Shown here: positions 17,203 to 25,812 of the stretch, piece after piece | Position numbering within the stretch: position 1 is the stretch's first letter | Layout: every line of letters starts with the position of its first letter | Virus record (IMG/VR): IMGVR_UViG_3300009537_000057 | Coordinates: 1-41,100 of that record | Direction: 5' to 3' (one strand) | DNA from: a virus | Length of the DNA stretch: 41,100 bases | The notes under the pieces: model-generated | What the model was told of the DNA's origin: nothing | Database searches by the model: none | What the model saw: the letters and a program-made list of their open reading frames with translations, nothing else | Position numbers and translations under genes: made by a program

Positions 17203-17259
17203 CATAAGCGACAAACCGAATGGGAGAGGGCCTTCGTGCCCTCTCCCTGTTTGCTTATG
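17203..17259 (+). terminator. Long hairpin between cement and glycosyltransferase genes
   Basis: The core stem is GGGAGAGGGC (17222-17231) with GCCCTCTCCC (17238-17247) around the loop CTTCGT. Outer arms CATAAGC (17203-17209) and GCTTATG (17253-17259) can pair across a small bulge. It lies between the structural cassette and the glycosyltransferase cassette, and the last arm abuts the SD of the next gene. It could reduce read-through from the highly expressed coat genes or gate translation. Confidence 0.65.
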
Positions 17260-17267
17260 GAGGCCCC

Positions 17268-18041
17268 ATGGCTGGCTTGATGATTGCCACTCCCCACACC
17301 CGGTCGTTTTATGGGGAGTACGTGGACTGTCTGATGCACGCCAAGAAACCGCCGCCCACGGTGTATGCCCGCCTCGAAGGGCACTCGGTGGACGAGGGCC
17401 GAAACTACCTGACCGACTATTTCCTCCGCCATCCTCAAGAGTTTTCACACCTCCTGTTTCTTGATAGCGACTGCACCTTTCATCCCGATGCCATCGTGCG
17501 CCTGATCGAGCGCAGGCTGCCCATCATCTGTGGGTGCATGTACAAGCGAGGCCTGCCCCCCATGCCCACGCTGGGCAGTTATCTGGGCCGCAACAAGAAG
17601 GGCATGGAGGTATTCAAGTTCGGTCCGGCCATCCGGAAAATTTTGGCGCATACCAAAAAAATGGGCGTTGACGAAACCACCGAGAACGCGGTAGTGTTGC
17701 CCCGGACCGATGATGACATCTGGGAAATCGGTGGCTGTGGGATGCACTTCACGCTGATACGGCGTGAGGTGCTGGAGGCGATGGACGCCCCCTACTTTCT
17801 GATGAACGCCAACGCCGCCGGGGAGGATTTCTACTTTTGCATCAAGGCCCGTCAGGCTGGCTTCAAGATTTACAACGATCTGTCCGTTCACACCGGGCAT
17901 CTCTTGGGACCCGATGCCGAGATTGGTTTGCGCGAGTTCTTGGCCTTTATGAAGTACACGCGCGACGATCTCATCGGCGACGACTACTCCCGCTTCGACA
18001 TGGAAGAAGTGACAGTGGTGGGCAAATGGGCGGACGTATGA
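17268..18041 (+). CDS. GT-A-type glycosyltransferase
   Basis: 257 residues. The N-terminal half follows the GT-A pattern: MIATPHTRSFYGEYVDCL, then a short helix region, then FLDSDCTFHPDA (about residues 64-75) with the DxD-type metal/nucleotide-sugar motif DSD. A later block GGCGMHFTLIRREVLEAM and GEDFYFCIKARQAG fits the acceptor-binding part of GT2-like enzymes. Substrate is unknown. ATG at 17268 has GGAGG 5 bases upstream. The gene carries palindrome A in frame at 17641-17658, encoding the tail of ILAHTKKMG. The next gene overlaps its stop by 4 nt. Confidence 0.78.
   Translation: MAGLMIATPHTRSFYGEYVDCLMHAKKPPPTVYARLEGHSVDEGRNYLTDYFLRHPQEFSHLLFLDSDCTFHPDAIVRLIERRLPIICGCMYKRGLPPMPTLGSYLGRNKKGMEVFKFGPAIRKILAHTKKMGVDETTENAVVLPRTDDDIWEIGGCGMHFTLIRREVLEAMDAPYFLMNANAAGEDFYFCIKARQAGFKIYNDLSVHTGHLLGPDAEIGLREFLAFMKYTRDDLIGDDYSRFDMEEVTVVGKWADV
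17641..17658. promoter_or_regulatory. Palindrome A, copy 5, inside glycosyltransferase gene
   Basis: TTTTGGCGCATACCAAAA, the most diverged centre of the set, within codons for the peptide (I)LAHTKKMG. The same reading frame through another A copy gives LVHTKKMG in the lysin (26872-26889). Confidence 0.65.
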
Positions 18042-19138
18042 TCTTCTCCAAGGATTTCCCCGACCGTGCCGACGCCTACATGGACGACATCGGCGAGGAG
18101 ACGGTCACGCTGCCGGAGCCTGTCCATGTGGAGAAGGTCCTCCCCCGTGAGTTTCGTGACAAGATTGGTACCAAAGTACTATCGCCAAAGCCCATCGGGT
18201 TGTTTTACAATGCGAGCATAGTAAAGCCCGCGGGCTTGGGGGTGACCACGGGCGGCGACTACATCATGGACACGGCATTTGTGGGGCGCTTGGACGTTCT
18301 GGAGCGCAACGCGCCTTACCTGTACTGGTCAAACCATGCCCTCTCGGAGCCACCCAAGGAACTTGAAACCCCCGTTTGTTCTCTCGTATCCGTCTGGTCG
18401 GGGAACTACTTCCACTGGGTTGCGGAACTCCTCCCGCGGCTTCGGGCCGTGGAGCACTATCAATTCGTTCAATCGGACGACGTTGTGGTACTGGTGGAAG
18501 CGAACCCTCCGAAGTTTGTGGCCGAAAGTCTTGAGCTACTCGGCATCAGGCACCTACGAACCACCGAACCCCACTACTCATCGCCTTGTCTTGTCGTACC
18601 CGCGGCTTGCCGTGAGCGCGGTCGCGCGTCTCCTGCCGCTATCCAGTGGATGCGAGATCAAGTTCGAGATACCGTTGCAGGCGAGTCTGGCGGGAGCGCA
18701 CTGGCAGGGTCCTTTGGCCGCCGCCTTTACATCAGCCGCGAACGATCATCCGAACGTCGAGTTATTGACGAGGACCGACTCCTTGGAGAGCTATCGCCTT
18801 ACGGTTTTGAGAAAATCCGCCCTGAAGAACACAGCTTCCTCGACCAAGTCCGCATCTTCTCACAATGCGATGTCATTGTCGCTCCGCATGGTGGTGGTTC
18901 CACCAACGCGATCTGGGGCGAGTCAACAGGCCTTGTCGAACTATTCTCGCCCCGCTACATCAACCCCTGCGCCTTCACCCTTATTCACGCCGCCCACGGA
19001 GGAGGAGAAAAAGGCATTATGGGAGAACCTGAAGAAACACGTTACGGGTTTGTGATGGGTGAGGCCCGCAATCGAGACATCGTCGTCGATCCGCTGAAGG
19101 TACTAGCCGTCTTGGAGGCCATGAATGTCTTGGACTAA
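18038..19138 (+). CDS. Glycosyltransferase family 61 (DUF563-like)
   Basis: 366 residues with the hallmarks of GT61: GNYFHWVAELLPRLR (about residues 122-136), LYISRERSSERRVIDED (about 230) and IVAPHGGGSTNAIWGE (about 280-295). Relatives move pentoses or GlcNAc onto glycans. The substrate here is unknown. ATG at 18038 overlaps the previous stop as ATGA. A slightly longer ATG at 18026 is possible. The middle of the gene (about 18360-18960) is visibly less GC-rich and has different codon habits from its neighbours, which may mark a separate origin. A B-like element lies near its 5' end. Confidence 0.85.
   Translation: MIFSKDFPDRADAYMDDIGEETVTLPEPVHVEKVLPREFRDKIGTKVLSPKPIGLFYNASIVKPAGLGVTTGGDYIMDTAFVGRLDVLERNAPYLYWSNHALSEPPKELETPVCSLVSVWSGNYFHWVAELLPRLRAVEHYQFVQSDDVVVLVEANPPKFVAESLELLGIRHLRTTEPHYSSPCLVVPAACRERGRASPAAIQWMRDQVRDTVAGESGGSALAGSFGRRLYISRERSSERRVIDEDRLLGELSPYGFEKIRPEEHSFLDQVRIFSQCDVIVAPHGGGSTNAIWGESTGLVELFSPRYINPCAFTLIHAAHGGGEKGIMGEPEETRYGFVMGEARNRDIVVDPLKVLAVLEAMNVLD
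18166..18184 (+). promoter_or_regulatory. Site B-like sequence inside GT61 gene
   Basis: TGGTAC-CAAAGTA-CTATCG keeps the 7-nt spacing of site B with mismatches in both hexamers. It also includes TTGGTACCAA, a 10-bp palindrome related to the core of site A. It may be coincidental because it lies in coding sequence. Confidence 0.3.
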
Positions 19139-20693
19139 AGCCATCGTCGATTTTCAGGACTGTCATGAGGGGGAAACCGCTTTCATCCTGTGCAATGGAC
19201 CGAGCCTCAGGGACGTGGACCTTGAGAACCTCAGGAACTACGGCCGGGTCTTTGGCACCAACCGGATTTATCTGAAGGGTTTCGAGCCGGACTACTATGT
19301 GTGTGTGAACCCGCTGGTCATTGAGCAGTTCGGTGACGAGATCAAGGCCATGGAGCGGCCCCACAAGTTCATGCCGGAGCAGTACGAGGAGGTGATGAAA
19401 ACCGAGGACAAGACGGGGGATCGCTACATGCACGTGGGCGATGTCTTTGGTATCCGCACTGATAAGCGCACACCCTCGTTCGCCCAGTACGCGGGGGAGC
19501 CCCTGTGGGAGGGCCACACCGTGACCTATGTGGCGCTCCAGATCGCCTACTGGATGGGGTTCCATCGGGTTGTCCTTGTGGGCATGGATCATAACTACGG
19601 TGAGATAGAGGGCAGTCCCAATCAGGAAACGACCTCGATGGGACCGGACCAGTGGCATTTCGACCCTGAGTATTTCGGGAAGGGGGTGAAATGGAACCTG
19701 CCCGATCTGGGGATGTCAGAGATCGCTTATGCCTTTGCCCGCGACCAGTACGAACGCTCCGGCCGCCGGATTATCAATGCCAGTGCTTTCACCAAGTACC
19801 ATGGCTTTGAAACGCTCCCTCTCAATCACGTCCTTGACCGCTACAAAACCAAAGTCAGTGCCATTGTCAGCGCCTATAAGGCGGATCGCTACATGCGCGG
19901 CCTCATGGAGGACCTGATTGATCAGAGCGAGACCAGCATGGAGATCGTGGTGGTCTGTCAGGAGGGGAGCCTTGAGCGGTCTATAGCAGAGGGGTTTGTT
20001 GATGAGACCAAAAAGCCGGTCAAGATTGTTACAACTAGGGATGTGCCTACTGTCTATCGGGCTTGGAATCTGGGCATTGCGCAGGCGTCGGGGCAGTTTC
20101 TCACCAACGCCAATACCGATGACCGGCATCAACGACACGCGTACCGAACTATGGCCAATATACTATCTGGGAACCCTTCACTTGATCTCGTCTACCACGA
20201 CAGCGTCATCTCGTGGGAGAACGACACGTGGGATGAATGGTGGGCCAAATGGAAAGGCAAAGAGATAACGATGGGGCGTGAGGTGGGTGAGCCGGGCATG
20301 TTCGCATGGCCCGACTACAGCCGCTATGCCCTGACGCAGGGATGTTTCATTGGGCCTCAGCCGATGTGGCGGGCCAACCTGCACCAGTTCCACGGCGGGT
20401 TCAGCGACGTCATGGAGAGCGCCGGGGACTACGAGTTCTGGCTGCGTGTTTCACGTGAAGCCAACTTCAAGCACGTCCCCATCCCTATGGGGCTGTACCG
20501 GGGGCGCGAGAACGGGATTGAGCTTTCGGACCTGACGCGGTCGATGAACGAAAGTCAGGATGCCCTTCAGATCAATCAGGCAGTTCGTTCGGAGATCAGG
20601 CCCTTTGGCGAGAGTTTGCTCAAGATCACGATTGGAGACGAGTTCGTCTTTACCACCCGCGAGGAGTTTCTGGGGATTGTGGAGCGTCTTTGA
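19125..20693 (+). CDS. MAF_flag10/DUF115-like domain fused to GT2-like glycosyltransferase
   Basis: 522 residues, two parts. Residues about 1-230 begin with TAFILCNGPSLRDVDLENL (nucleotide-sugar-binding style C-N-G-P-S-L motif) and contain VVLVGMDHNYG (about 150), the pattern of the DUF115/MAF_flag10 group that includes sialyl- and pseudaminyl-type transferases of bacteria. Residues about 242-500 begin KVSAIVSAYKADRYMRG and contain RAWNLGIAQASGQFLTNANTDDRH, a typical GT2 fold with an acidic D-D. Together with the two upstream genes it makes a three-enzyme glycan cassette inside the virion gene block. The start overlaps the GT61 stop by 14 nt, and the stop overlaps the next ATG (TGATG). Confidence 0.8.
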   Translation: MSWTKAIVDFQDCHEGETAFILCNGPSLRDVDLENLRNYGRVFGTNRIYLKGFEPDYYVCVNPLVIEQFGDEIKAMERPHKFMPEQYEEVMKTEDKTGDRYMHVGDVFGIRTDKRTPSFAQYAGEPLWEGHTVTYVALQIAYWMGFHRVVLVGMDHNYGEIEGSPNQETTSMGPDQWHFDPEYFGKGVKWNLPDLGMSEIAYAFARDQYERSGRRIINASAFTKYHGFETLPLNHVLDRYKTKVSAIVSAYKADRYMRGLMEDLIDQSETSMEIVVVCQEGSLERSIAEGFVDETKKPVKIVTTRDVPTVYRAWNLGIAQASGQFLTNANTDDRHQRHAYRTMANILSGNPSLDLVYHDSVISWENDTWDEWWAKWKGKEITMGREVGEPGMFAWPDYSRYALTQGCFIGPQPMWRANLHQFHGGFSDVMESAGDYEFWLRVSREANFKHVPIPMGLYRGRENGIELSDLTRSMNESQDALQINQAVRSEIRPFGESLLKITIGDEFVFTTREEFLGIVERL

Positions 20694-20989
20694 TGCCCCT
20701 GTACGTTTACCGGTGTGCCAAGGACGAGGCGGAATTTGAAATCCAGCACCCCATCTCGGACTGTGAGGACAGCCGGTTCTTCTGTCCTGATTGTGGGGAG
20801 GTGATGACCCGTGTGCCGCAACCCTTTCGCTGGGGCAATTCCAGTTGGGACGTACTGGGCGAGAAATTCGATCAAGGATGGCGGAACTACAAAGCCAAGG
20901 TAGAGCGGCGCAGGCGTTTTGGTATGTACCAAAAACCTCAGCGCGACTGGGAGAACATCGACGGCGAAATAGTTGAGATGAGGAGATAA
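20693..20989 (+). CDS. FmdB-like zinc-ribbon protein
   Basis: 98 residues. The start MPLYVYRCAKDEAEFE with a later CPDCGEVMTRV is the FmdB/CxxC-type regulatory zinc-ribbon signature, common as small phage and bacterial proteins of unclear role. The second Cys of the first knuckle is replaced: only one Cys appears in YRCAKDE, so metal binding may be incomplete. The ATG overlaps the previous TGA. The C-terminal part is basic and includes palindrome A at 20917-20934, encoding FGMYQK. Confidence 0.7.
   Translation: MPLYVYRCAKDEAEFEIQHPISDCEDSRFFCPDCGEVMTRVPQPFRWGNSSWDVLGEKFDQGWRNYKAKVERRRRFGMYQKPQRDWENIDGEIVEMRR
20917..20934. promoter_or_regulatory. Palindrome A, copy 6, inside the FmdB-like gene
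   Basis: TTTTGGTATGTACCAAAA lies near the 3' end of the gene, about 60 nt before the start of the next small gene at 20993. It could therefore act on the connector-region genes downstream. Confidence 0.7.
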
Positions 20990-20992
20990 AGG

Positions 20993-21145
20993 ATGTACAC
21001 TAGCTGGGACAAAGAGAGTGCAGAGAAGGCCCGGCAGGCGGGCCTGAAGCAGGGCCACCTCGGATTACCCAAGGAGACGAAGGATGAGCGAGAGCGACGA
21101 GAAGGGCATCGAAAAGATCAAGCCGAAGGGCAACGTCGAGGGTAA
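20993..21145 (+). CDS. Small charged protein (50 residues)
   Basis: MYTSWDKESAEKARQAGLKQ is followed by an Arg/Glu-rich tail ending QAEGQRRG. ATG at 20993 is preceded by GGAG about 7 nt upstream. The first 30 residues have a recurrent phage small-protein look. The last 20 residues overlap the next gene (start 21084) in another frame by 62 nt. I cannot assign a function, and the 3' overlap lowers confidence. Confidence 0.45.
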   Translation: MYTSWDKESAEKARQAGLKQGHLGLPKETKDERERREGHRKDQAEGQRRG

Positions 21146-21584
21146 GTTCCAAGGCCCCATTGAACGCAAGACCCGTGCCCAGCTGATTGAGATGCTGGAG
21201 GCGATGGGAGACCAGCTAGACTCGGTTCAGGACATGTTACAGGACCGGGACAAGGAACTGGCCGCTGTGCGCACGGCACCGCATGACGCCCTGCACGAAG
21301 GCGGCTGGCTGGTCACCACGCTGAACCCCACCTACGAAGGCTCCACGCTCGGTGTGCCGTTTCATGGCGGCCGGGCGTTTGTGAGTAGGCGGCAGAAGAA
21401 CGGGGAGTGGATCGTCAAAGAGATGGAAGATGACTTTGGCTATCAGGTTGAGGAACTGACGGGTAAGCAAGTGCTGGCGATGCGGGAGCAGTCGGAGGAC
21501 ATGGAGCTTGAGGTGTCGCTCCAGACCGCCAAACAGCTACCGAAGCGCCCGTTTGATGTGGCCCCCACTGTGCTGACGGAGTAA
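21084..21584 (+). CDS. Hypothetical protein with coiled-coil segment
   Basis: 166 residues. A charged N-terminus is followed by a helical coiled-coil-like stretch (TRAQLIEMLEAMGDQLDSVQ, about 30-65). Then comes a beta-rich part that starts GGWLVTTLNPTYEGSTLGVP and reads like a small barrel. SD GGAG lies 7 nt before the ATG. It sits in the head-tail connector region between FmdB-like and adaptor-like genes, so a minor virion or assembly role is plausible. Family not recognised. Confidence 0.6.
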   Translation: MSESDEKGIEKIKPKGNVEGKFQGPIERKTRAQLIEMLEAMGDQLDSVQDMLQDRDKELAAVRTAPHDALHEGGWLVTTLNPTYEGSTLGVPFHGGRAFVSRRQKNGEWIVKEMEDDFGYQVEELTGKQVLAMREQSEDMELEVSLQTAKQLPKRPFDVAPTVLTE

Positions 21585-21593
21585 CGGCGCGCA

Positions 21594-21740
21594 ATGCCCT
21601 TCAAAAGCGAGGCTCAGCGCAGATACCTGTGGATGCACCACCCGGAGGTGGCAGAGGAGTTCGCGCGTTCTACGCCTAAGGGCACCAAACTTCCCTATCA
21701 CAAGAAGAAGAAGAAGCGCAAACGGAGAAGGCGCAAATGA
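21594..21740 (+). CDS. Small basic phage protein (48 residues)
   Basis: MPFKSEAQRRYLWMHHPEVA is a very recognisable opening shared by many small phage proteins of unknown function. It is followed by a Lys/Arg run (KKKKKRKRRRRK) of 12 basic residues at the C-terminus. Such a tail suggests binding to nucleic acid or to an acidic partner. The stop TGA overlaps the ATG of the next gene (ATGA). No strong SD is visible before ATG 21594, so it may be translated by coupling to the gene ending at 21584. Confidence 0.7.
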   Translation: MPFKSEAQRRYLWMHHPEVAEEFARSTPKGTKLPYHKKKKKRKRRRRK

Positions 21741-22615
21741 CCACTGTATTTGATGTCATCAAGAAGGTCGCCGAGGACCTGCCGGGTTCCTATATTACGG
21801 GTGTTGCGGACAGCGGGAGCACCACCACGATTGTGGACGGGATGACGCCCGGCGGGGAGAGCGACGACATCTGGAACCACGGCACGGCCCTGATCTACTA
21901 CGATGCGGCCGGGCTGGGAGCGGCTCCCACCGGCGAGAGCGCGATTATCGCCGATTACACCGGAGCCAGCGGCACGGTGGTGCTTGAGGACCCCGGTCTG
22001 TCGGCGCAGGTGGACGGGGGCGACCGCTATGGACTGGTGAAGCCGCGCTACCGCCGCTCCCTGATCGTGGACAAGATGCACGACGCCCTATCGGAGATCA
22101 AGCTCCAATTTGAGAACACCACGCTCACCACTGCTGACAGCACCAAGACCTACACCCTTCCAGACGGAATTACAGAGCGCAATCTGCTGTGGGTGGAAAT
22201 TGCCACCCGCACCTCGGCTCCCCTGAACTATGAGAGGGTCTTTGACTACTGGCCTGAAAGCTCCGCCCTGCACACGCACACCTTGACCTTCAAAGCGTAT
22301 CCCATCTCCGGCTACACCATCCGCCTGACCTACTGGTCCACCCAGAGCAACATTTATAACGATGATGATGTGCTCGACGACCGCATCCATATTGATCTGA
22401 TCTCGGCCATGACCCTCAGGCGCGTCTTGGAGTGGCGCTACCAGAAGTTCTCGGTCCCCCCGGACCGGATCACCAACGCTCTCAACGCGGCGCTCCGTCG
22501 AGAAGCGGACGCTATGCGCCGGTACAAGGTCCCCATGAAGAAAGAGACGCCCAAGATTTCCCCACCCTCGCTGTGGAAGCCCGACACGAGGGTTCCCTAT
22601 CCCCCGGTGAACTGA
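21737..22615 (+). CDS. Probable head-tail adaptor / tail tubular A-like protein
   Basis: 292 residues. The second half has the pattern of adaptor proteins: RIHIDLISAMTLRRVLEWRYQKFSVPPDRI is a helix pair of the kind that docks on the portal, followed by a short Pro-rich tail. The first half is beta-rich with Asp/Gly/Thr repeats. It is placed after the small connector genes and right before a large tail protein, the usual place for the first tail component of short-tailed phages. Assignment is from position and secondary-structure impression; confidence is moderate. Confidence 0.5.
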   Translation: MTTVFDVIKKVAEDLPGSYITGVADSGSTTTIVDGMTPGGESDDIWNHGTALIYYDAAGLGAAPTGESAIIADYTGASGTVVLEDPGLSAQVDGGDRYGLVKPRYRRSLIVDKMHDALSEIKLQFENTTLTTADSTKTYTLPDGITERNLLWVEIATRTSAPLNYERVFDYWPESSALHTHTLTFKAYPISGYTIRLTYWSTQSNIYNDDDVLDDRIHIDLISAMTLRRVLEWRYQKFSVPPDRITNALNAALRREADAMRRYKVPMKKETPKISPPSLWKPDTRVPYPPVN

Positions 22616-22616
22616 C

Positions 22617-25310
22617 ATGACGATCCGTGTCGGTCCCAACGTTGAGGAAGCTACCCACCACATCAAGCTGACCAAGACCGATGCGTCTGAGCGGGGCCTG
22701 ATTGCCTGCACCTCGGATGGCAAGCCCAGCTCCCGCGGCACTATCAATCGCTCTTCGGTTCGCGGCAGCACTGTTGTCTCCAAGCCCGCGCAGGGGCGCT
22801 TTGACGACCGCCAGCCCCCCTACACAGCCATTGAACAGAGCGACTGGAGCGGCGGCCGAGGCAAAGAGGACTGGGACCGCAACACGACCCGCTTTCAGGA
22901 CAGCGGGTTCGCGTGGACGGCTACGCAGGGCCGGTGGTATCCAGCCCCCTTGTTTGAGTTTGTGCCGGGGATCGGCAACCACACCACGGTTATGCCCCGC
23001 GACGACCGCCCCAGCATGGATTTCTACGACAACAATCAGCAGGCCGCCAGCATGGTCTATGTGGCGGTGAAGTTCACGCAGTCTGGCAGCCTCAACGCCG
23101 ATTATGGGCTGGCGGTTCTGCGCAAGCAGGACACCCCTGCCACCCCCTTCAGGATGGGGGTGTTTACTGACAGCGCCGGTGAGCCTAACGCCATCAGTGG
23201 GGGATGGTGTGACACAGTGGCCGCGGTCGATACCTTTGACGAGGAGGGCGTGACCAACCCCGGCAAACACTCCGAGGTGCGGCGCGTGACCTTCTCCAGC
23301 GGCACCGGATCGTTGGCGGACAGCACCGACTACTGGATGGTCTTTCACGTGGACGGTCACCCCTCGAAGTGGCTTTTGGGCTATGACCCCGACAACAGCA
23401 CCTCCACGGTCATGGTCTCCACAGACGCCTCGACATGGGTGGCGCAGAGCGGCTGGACCGGCGCACCGTATTTTGCCCTGTTTGAGAGCGACACCACGGT
23501 CATCGCGGCCTCGGTCAGGCGGATCAAGTTTGAGTACCAACGGGCGCTGTACATGATAGAGAGCCGAGCCGATGGGAGCAGCGCCAATTTCTACCTCCAC
23601 GCGGACAGGGGCGTGGTGGATAGTGCTACGGCCAACTCCATCACGGATGCCTCGAAATCATGGGCTAATGACGCCTTCATAAACGGGACGCTTGTGATCT
23701 CCGGCGGCACCGGCAAGGGGCAGGAGCGCCTCATCACTGACAGCGATGGCACGTCGATCACGGTCGATCCGGCGTGGGATACCAACCCCTCCACGGACAG
23801 CGATTATGTGATTCAGGGCGGTCAGGCGGCAGTATGGCAGGAAATCACCGGGCTGAGCCCGGCCATCGCCAATGTTTCGGGGCCGCCTCTGATCTCTAAT
23901 GAGGTGGTCTACTTCCCGCAAGGGAATGGTAGCAATTTCGTGCGCTTCAGAGCCTACAACAACGCAGGCACATGGACACGGGAGACGGCTACGGAAACCG
24001 GAAACGAATCTGATCTGATGATCCTCAACCGCGAGCAGAGCGGGACCATGCAGGTTTACCGCTCCCTAAACTCCGATGCCAACGGGGACGTGAGCATTTC
24101 TAGGGCCGACCTACAGGACTGGGGCACCGATCTGACTTTCGGCGATCCCATTCGGATTGGTGATAACAACTCAGACATCAAGAACATCCTGAGCCACGAC
24201 GGCTACGTGTGGGTCATCAAAGAGGATGGCCTGTGGGCAGTGCTCAATGATGTCCCTGACCTTGTGCTGGATGAGCTCAAGTTCATGCGCTCCGACTACA
24301 CCGGGCAGGCGGCCGCGACCAAAACCCCCTATCTCTATTACACCATGGCTCATGGGCTGGAGGAGTTCTTCGGCAAAATCCAGCAGGACATGGGACCCAA
24401 CCGCGACGATGGCTTGCCTCCCAAGAAGCAAGGACCCATCTCCGCACTCCAACCTCATGCCAAGTACCTCTTCGCCGCTGTGGACAGTCGCGGCGTGGGT
24501 GATGTGTGGTCCACGGTGCAGATGTATAACGGCGCGGGCTGGCACGAGATTTTCCGCGCCCCCAACGGTGAGCGCATACGATCTCTGCATTATCAGGTGA
24601 TCCCCTACTACGTCTCTAGGTTGTGGGTGGGTATGGACCATTTTACCGGCTTTATTCAGTTCCCGACCCTATCCACTGAGCCGCGAGCAGAGCTAAATCT
24701 CAAGTACCACTGGGACGCCTACGTCGCGGGCGGATGGATGGCCGACAATCTCTTGGACATACCGAAGCACTGGGCCTTTGCCACCGTGTTCTCTGAGAAC
24801 CTCGACAGCGACAACGTCATGGTGCTGGAGCATCGCGACGACGATGACACCAGATGGACCGAGTGGACTGACCAATTCATCACATCCCCGACTGAGCAGA
24901 ACACCATAGGCACATTGACCTACGCCACCGGAAATAGACTGCGCTTCCGCTCGCTTCTGAGGTCCAAGGACGCCACCGTGCGCCCCGAAGTGCAATCTCT
25001 GGTGTTGGATTACGTCGGACGTTTCCCCACGGGTTTTGCCTACGACGTAACCTTCTTGCTGTCCGAGCAGGACGATGAGCCGATGGAGGACCTGCAAGGC
25101 GACCCCGGAGATTACACGGCGGCGCAGATTTTCTCGTTCTTGGAGGACGCGGTGGACGACCCTCTGCCGCTGACCATGAACTGCGTGGTGGAGGAGTATG
25201 ACAGCAAGACGGTTCTGGTGGACCCCACCAGCCTATCCGTGAACGAGGTCACCGCGGGGGAGAGCCGTATTCTGATTGCCCGCGTGAGGTTGATCGAGAC
25301 GCAGGTGTAG
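22617..25310 (+). CDS. Large tail protein, probable tail nozzle/hub
   Basis: 897 residues, almost entirely beta-strand with Asp/Thr/Ser/Gly-rich turns. It has repeated WxxxTG/YxxxxDSD-like segments (for example YVWVIKEDGLWAVLNDVPDL, about residue 530) that suggest a propeller or stacked beta-sheet fold. Length and position directly after the adaptor-like gene and before the fibre fit a podovirus tail nozzle (tail tubular B) or hub/receptor-binding protein. No enzymatic motif is evident. ATG at 22617 follows the previous stop by one base. Confidence 0.55.
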   Translation: MTIRVGPNVEEATHHIKLTKTDASERGLIACTSDGKPSSRGTINRSSVRGSTVVSKPAQGRFDDRQPPYTAIEQSDWSGGRGKEDWDRNTTRFQDSGFAWTATQGRWYPAPLFEFVPGIGNHTTVMPRDDRPSMDFYDNNQQAASMVYVAVKFTQSGSLNADYGLAVLRKQDTPATPFRMGVFTDSAGEPNAISGGWCDTVAAVDTFDEEGVTNPGKHSEVRRVTFSSGTGSLADSTDYWMVFHVDGHPSKWLLGYDPDNSTSTVMVSTDASTWVAQSGWTGAPYFALFESDTTVIAASVRRIKFEYQRALYMIESRADGSSANFYLHADRGVVDSATANSITDASKSWANDAFINGTLVISGGTGKGQERLITDSDGTSITVDPAWDTNPSTDSDYVIQGGQAAVWQEITGLSPAIANVSGPPLISNEVVYFPQGNGSNFVRFRAYNNAGTWTRETATETGNESDLMILNREQSGTMQVYRSLNSDANGDVSISRADLQDWGTDLTFGDPIRIGDNNSDIKNILSHDGYVWVIKEDGLWAVLNDVPDLVLDELKFMRSDYTGQAAATKTPYLYYTMAHGLEEFFGKIQQDMGPNRDDGLPPKKQGPISALQPHAKYLFAAVDSRGVGDVWSTVQMYNGAGWHEIFRAPNGERIRSLHYQVIPYYVSRLWVGMDHFTGFIQFPTLSTEPRAELNLKYHWDAYVAGGWMADNLLDIPKHWAFATVFSENLDSDNVMVLEHRDDDDTRWTEWTDQFITSPTEQNTIGTLTYATGNRLRFRSLLRSKDATVRPEVQSLVLDYVGRFPTGFAYDVTFLLSEQDDEPMEDLQGDPGDYTAAQIFSFLEDAVDDPLPLTMNCVVEEYDSKTVLVDPTSLSVNEVTAGESRILIARVRLIETQV

Positions 25311-25311
25311 G

Positions 25312-25812
25312 GTGGTACTCCAGTACCCTATCCGCACGCCGCGAGGGGATGAGCGTTTCGTCCATCAGTATCCCCGACCCTCACGGCCCAACCCGGTGCA
25401 GGAGGACCGCGCCGACCCGTTGCGGGAGGTACATGATGAGCAGCAGGGCATCTTCAGTATTCAAGGAAAGAGAGCCAACCGTCTTGAAGTACGTGTATAC
25501 GAAGCCCTCCTCCGGGCGGGCTACGGAGCCACCCAGATTCAGTTTCAGGTCGGGCTCCTTGGCGGCCGACATTTCCGAGGCGGTGTCGTGGTGGACTTTG
25601 TCGTCGATACAAAGCCTCTGCCGACCATCATCTACGTCAACAGCCGCTACTGGCACAGCGGAGAACTAGCGGCTGATGACTGGATTGACAAGCGCCGCCT
25701 GATTGATGAGTTGGGCATGTGGTTCAACCCGCCGGTGGACCTGTGGGGCAATGAGTTGCAGACGGACGATATGGCCTATGATGCAGTGCTGTGGAAGGTG
25801 GGACTGCCGTGA
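25312..25812 (+). CDS. PD-(D/E)XK/Vsr-like protein in the tail module
   Basis: 166 residues. The core ANRLEVRVYEALLRAGYGAT ... FRGGVVVDFVVDTKP ... TIIYVNSRYWHSGELAADDW has the order Glu, Asp, strand, Tyr-Trp-His seen in Vsr/DUF559-type endonuclease folds. In active members the strand after the Asp carries an acidic residue before Gly-Tyr-Trp-His; here it reads YVNSRYWH, so the catalytic set may be incomplete. It uses GTG at 25312, one base after the previous stop. It might instead be a structural protein that kept the fold. The next gene overlaps its stop as GTGA. Confidence 0.5.
   Translation: MVLQYPIRTPRGDERFVHQYPRPSRPNPVQEDRADPLREVHDEQQGIFSIQGKRANRLEVRVYEALLRAGYGATQIQFQVGLLGGRHFRGGVVVDFVVDTKPLPTIIYVNSRYWHSGELAADDWIDKRRLIDELGMWFNPPVDLWGNELQTDDMAYDAVLWKVGLP

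Noticed and set aside
18279-19055. 258-codon plus-strand frame inside the GT61 gene
   Set aside because: Low-complexity Ser/Pro/Thr/Arg translation with no SD; the GT61 frame carries clear family motifs over the same bases.
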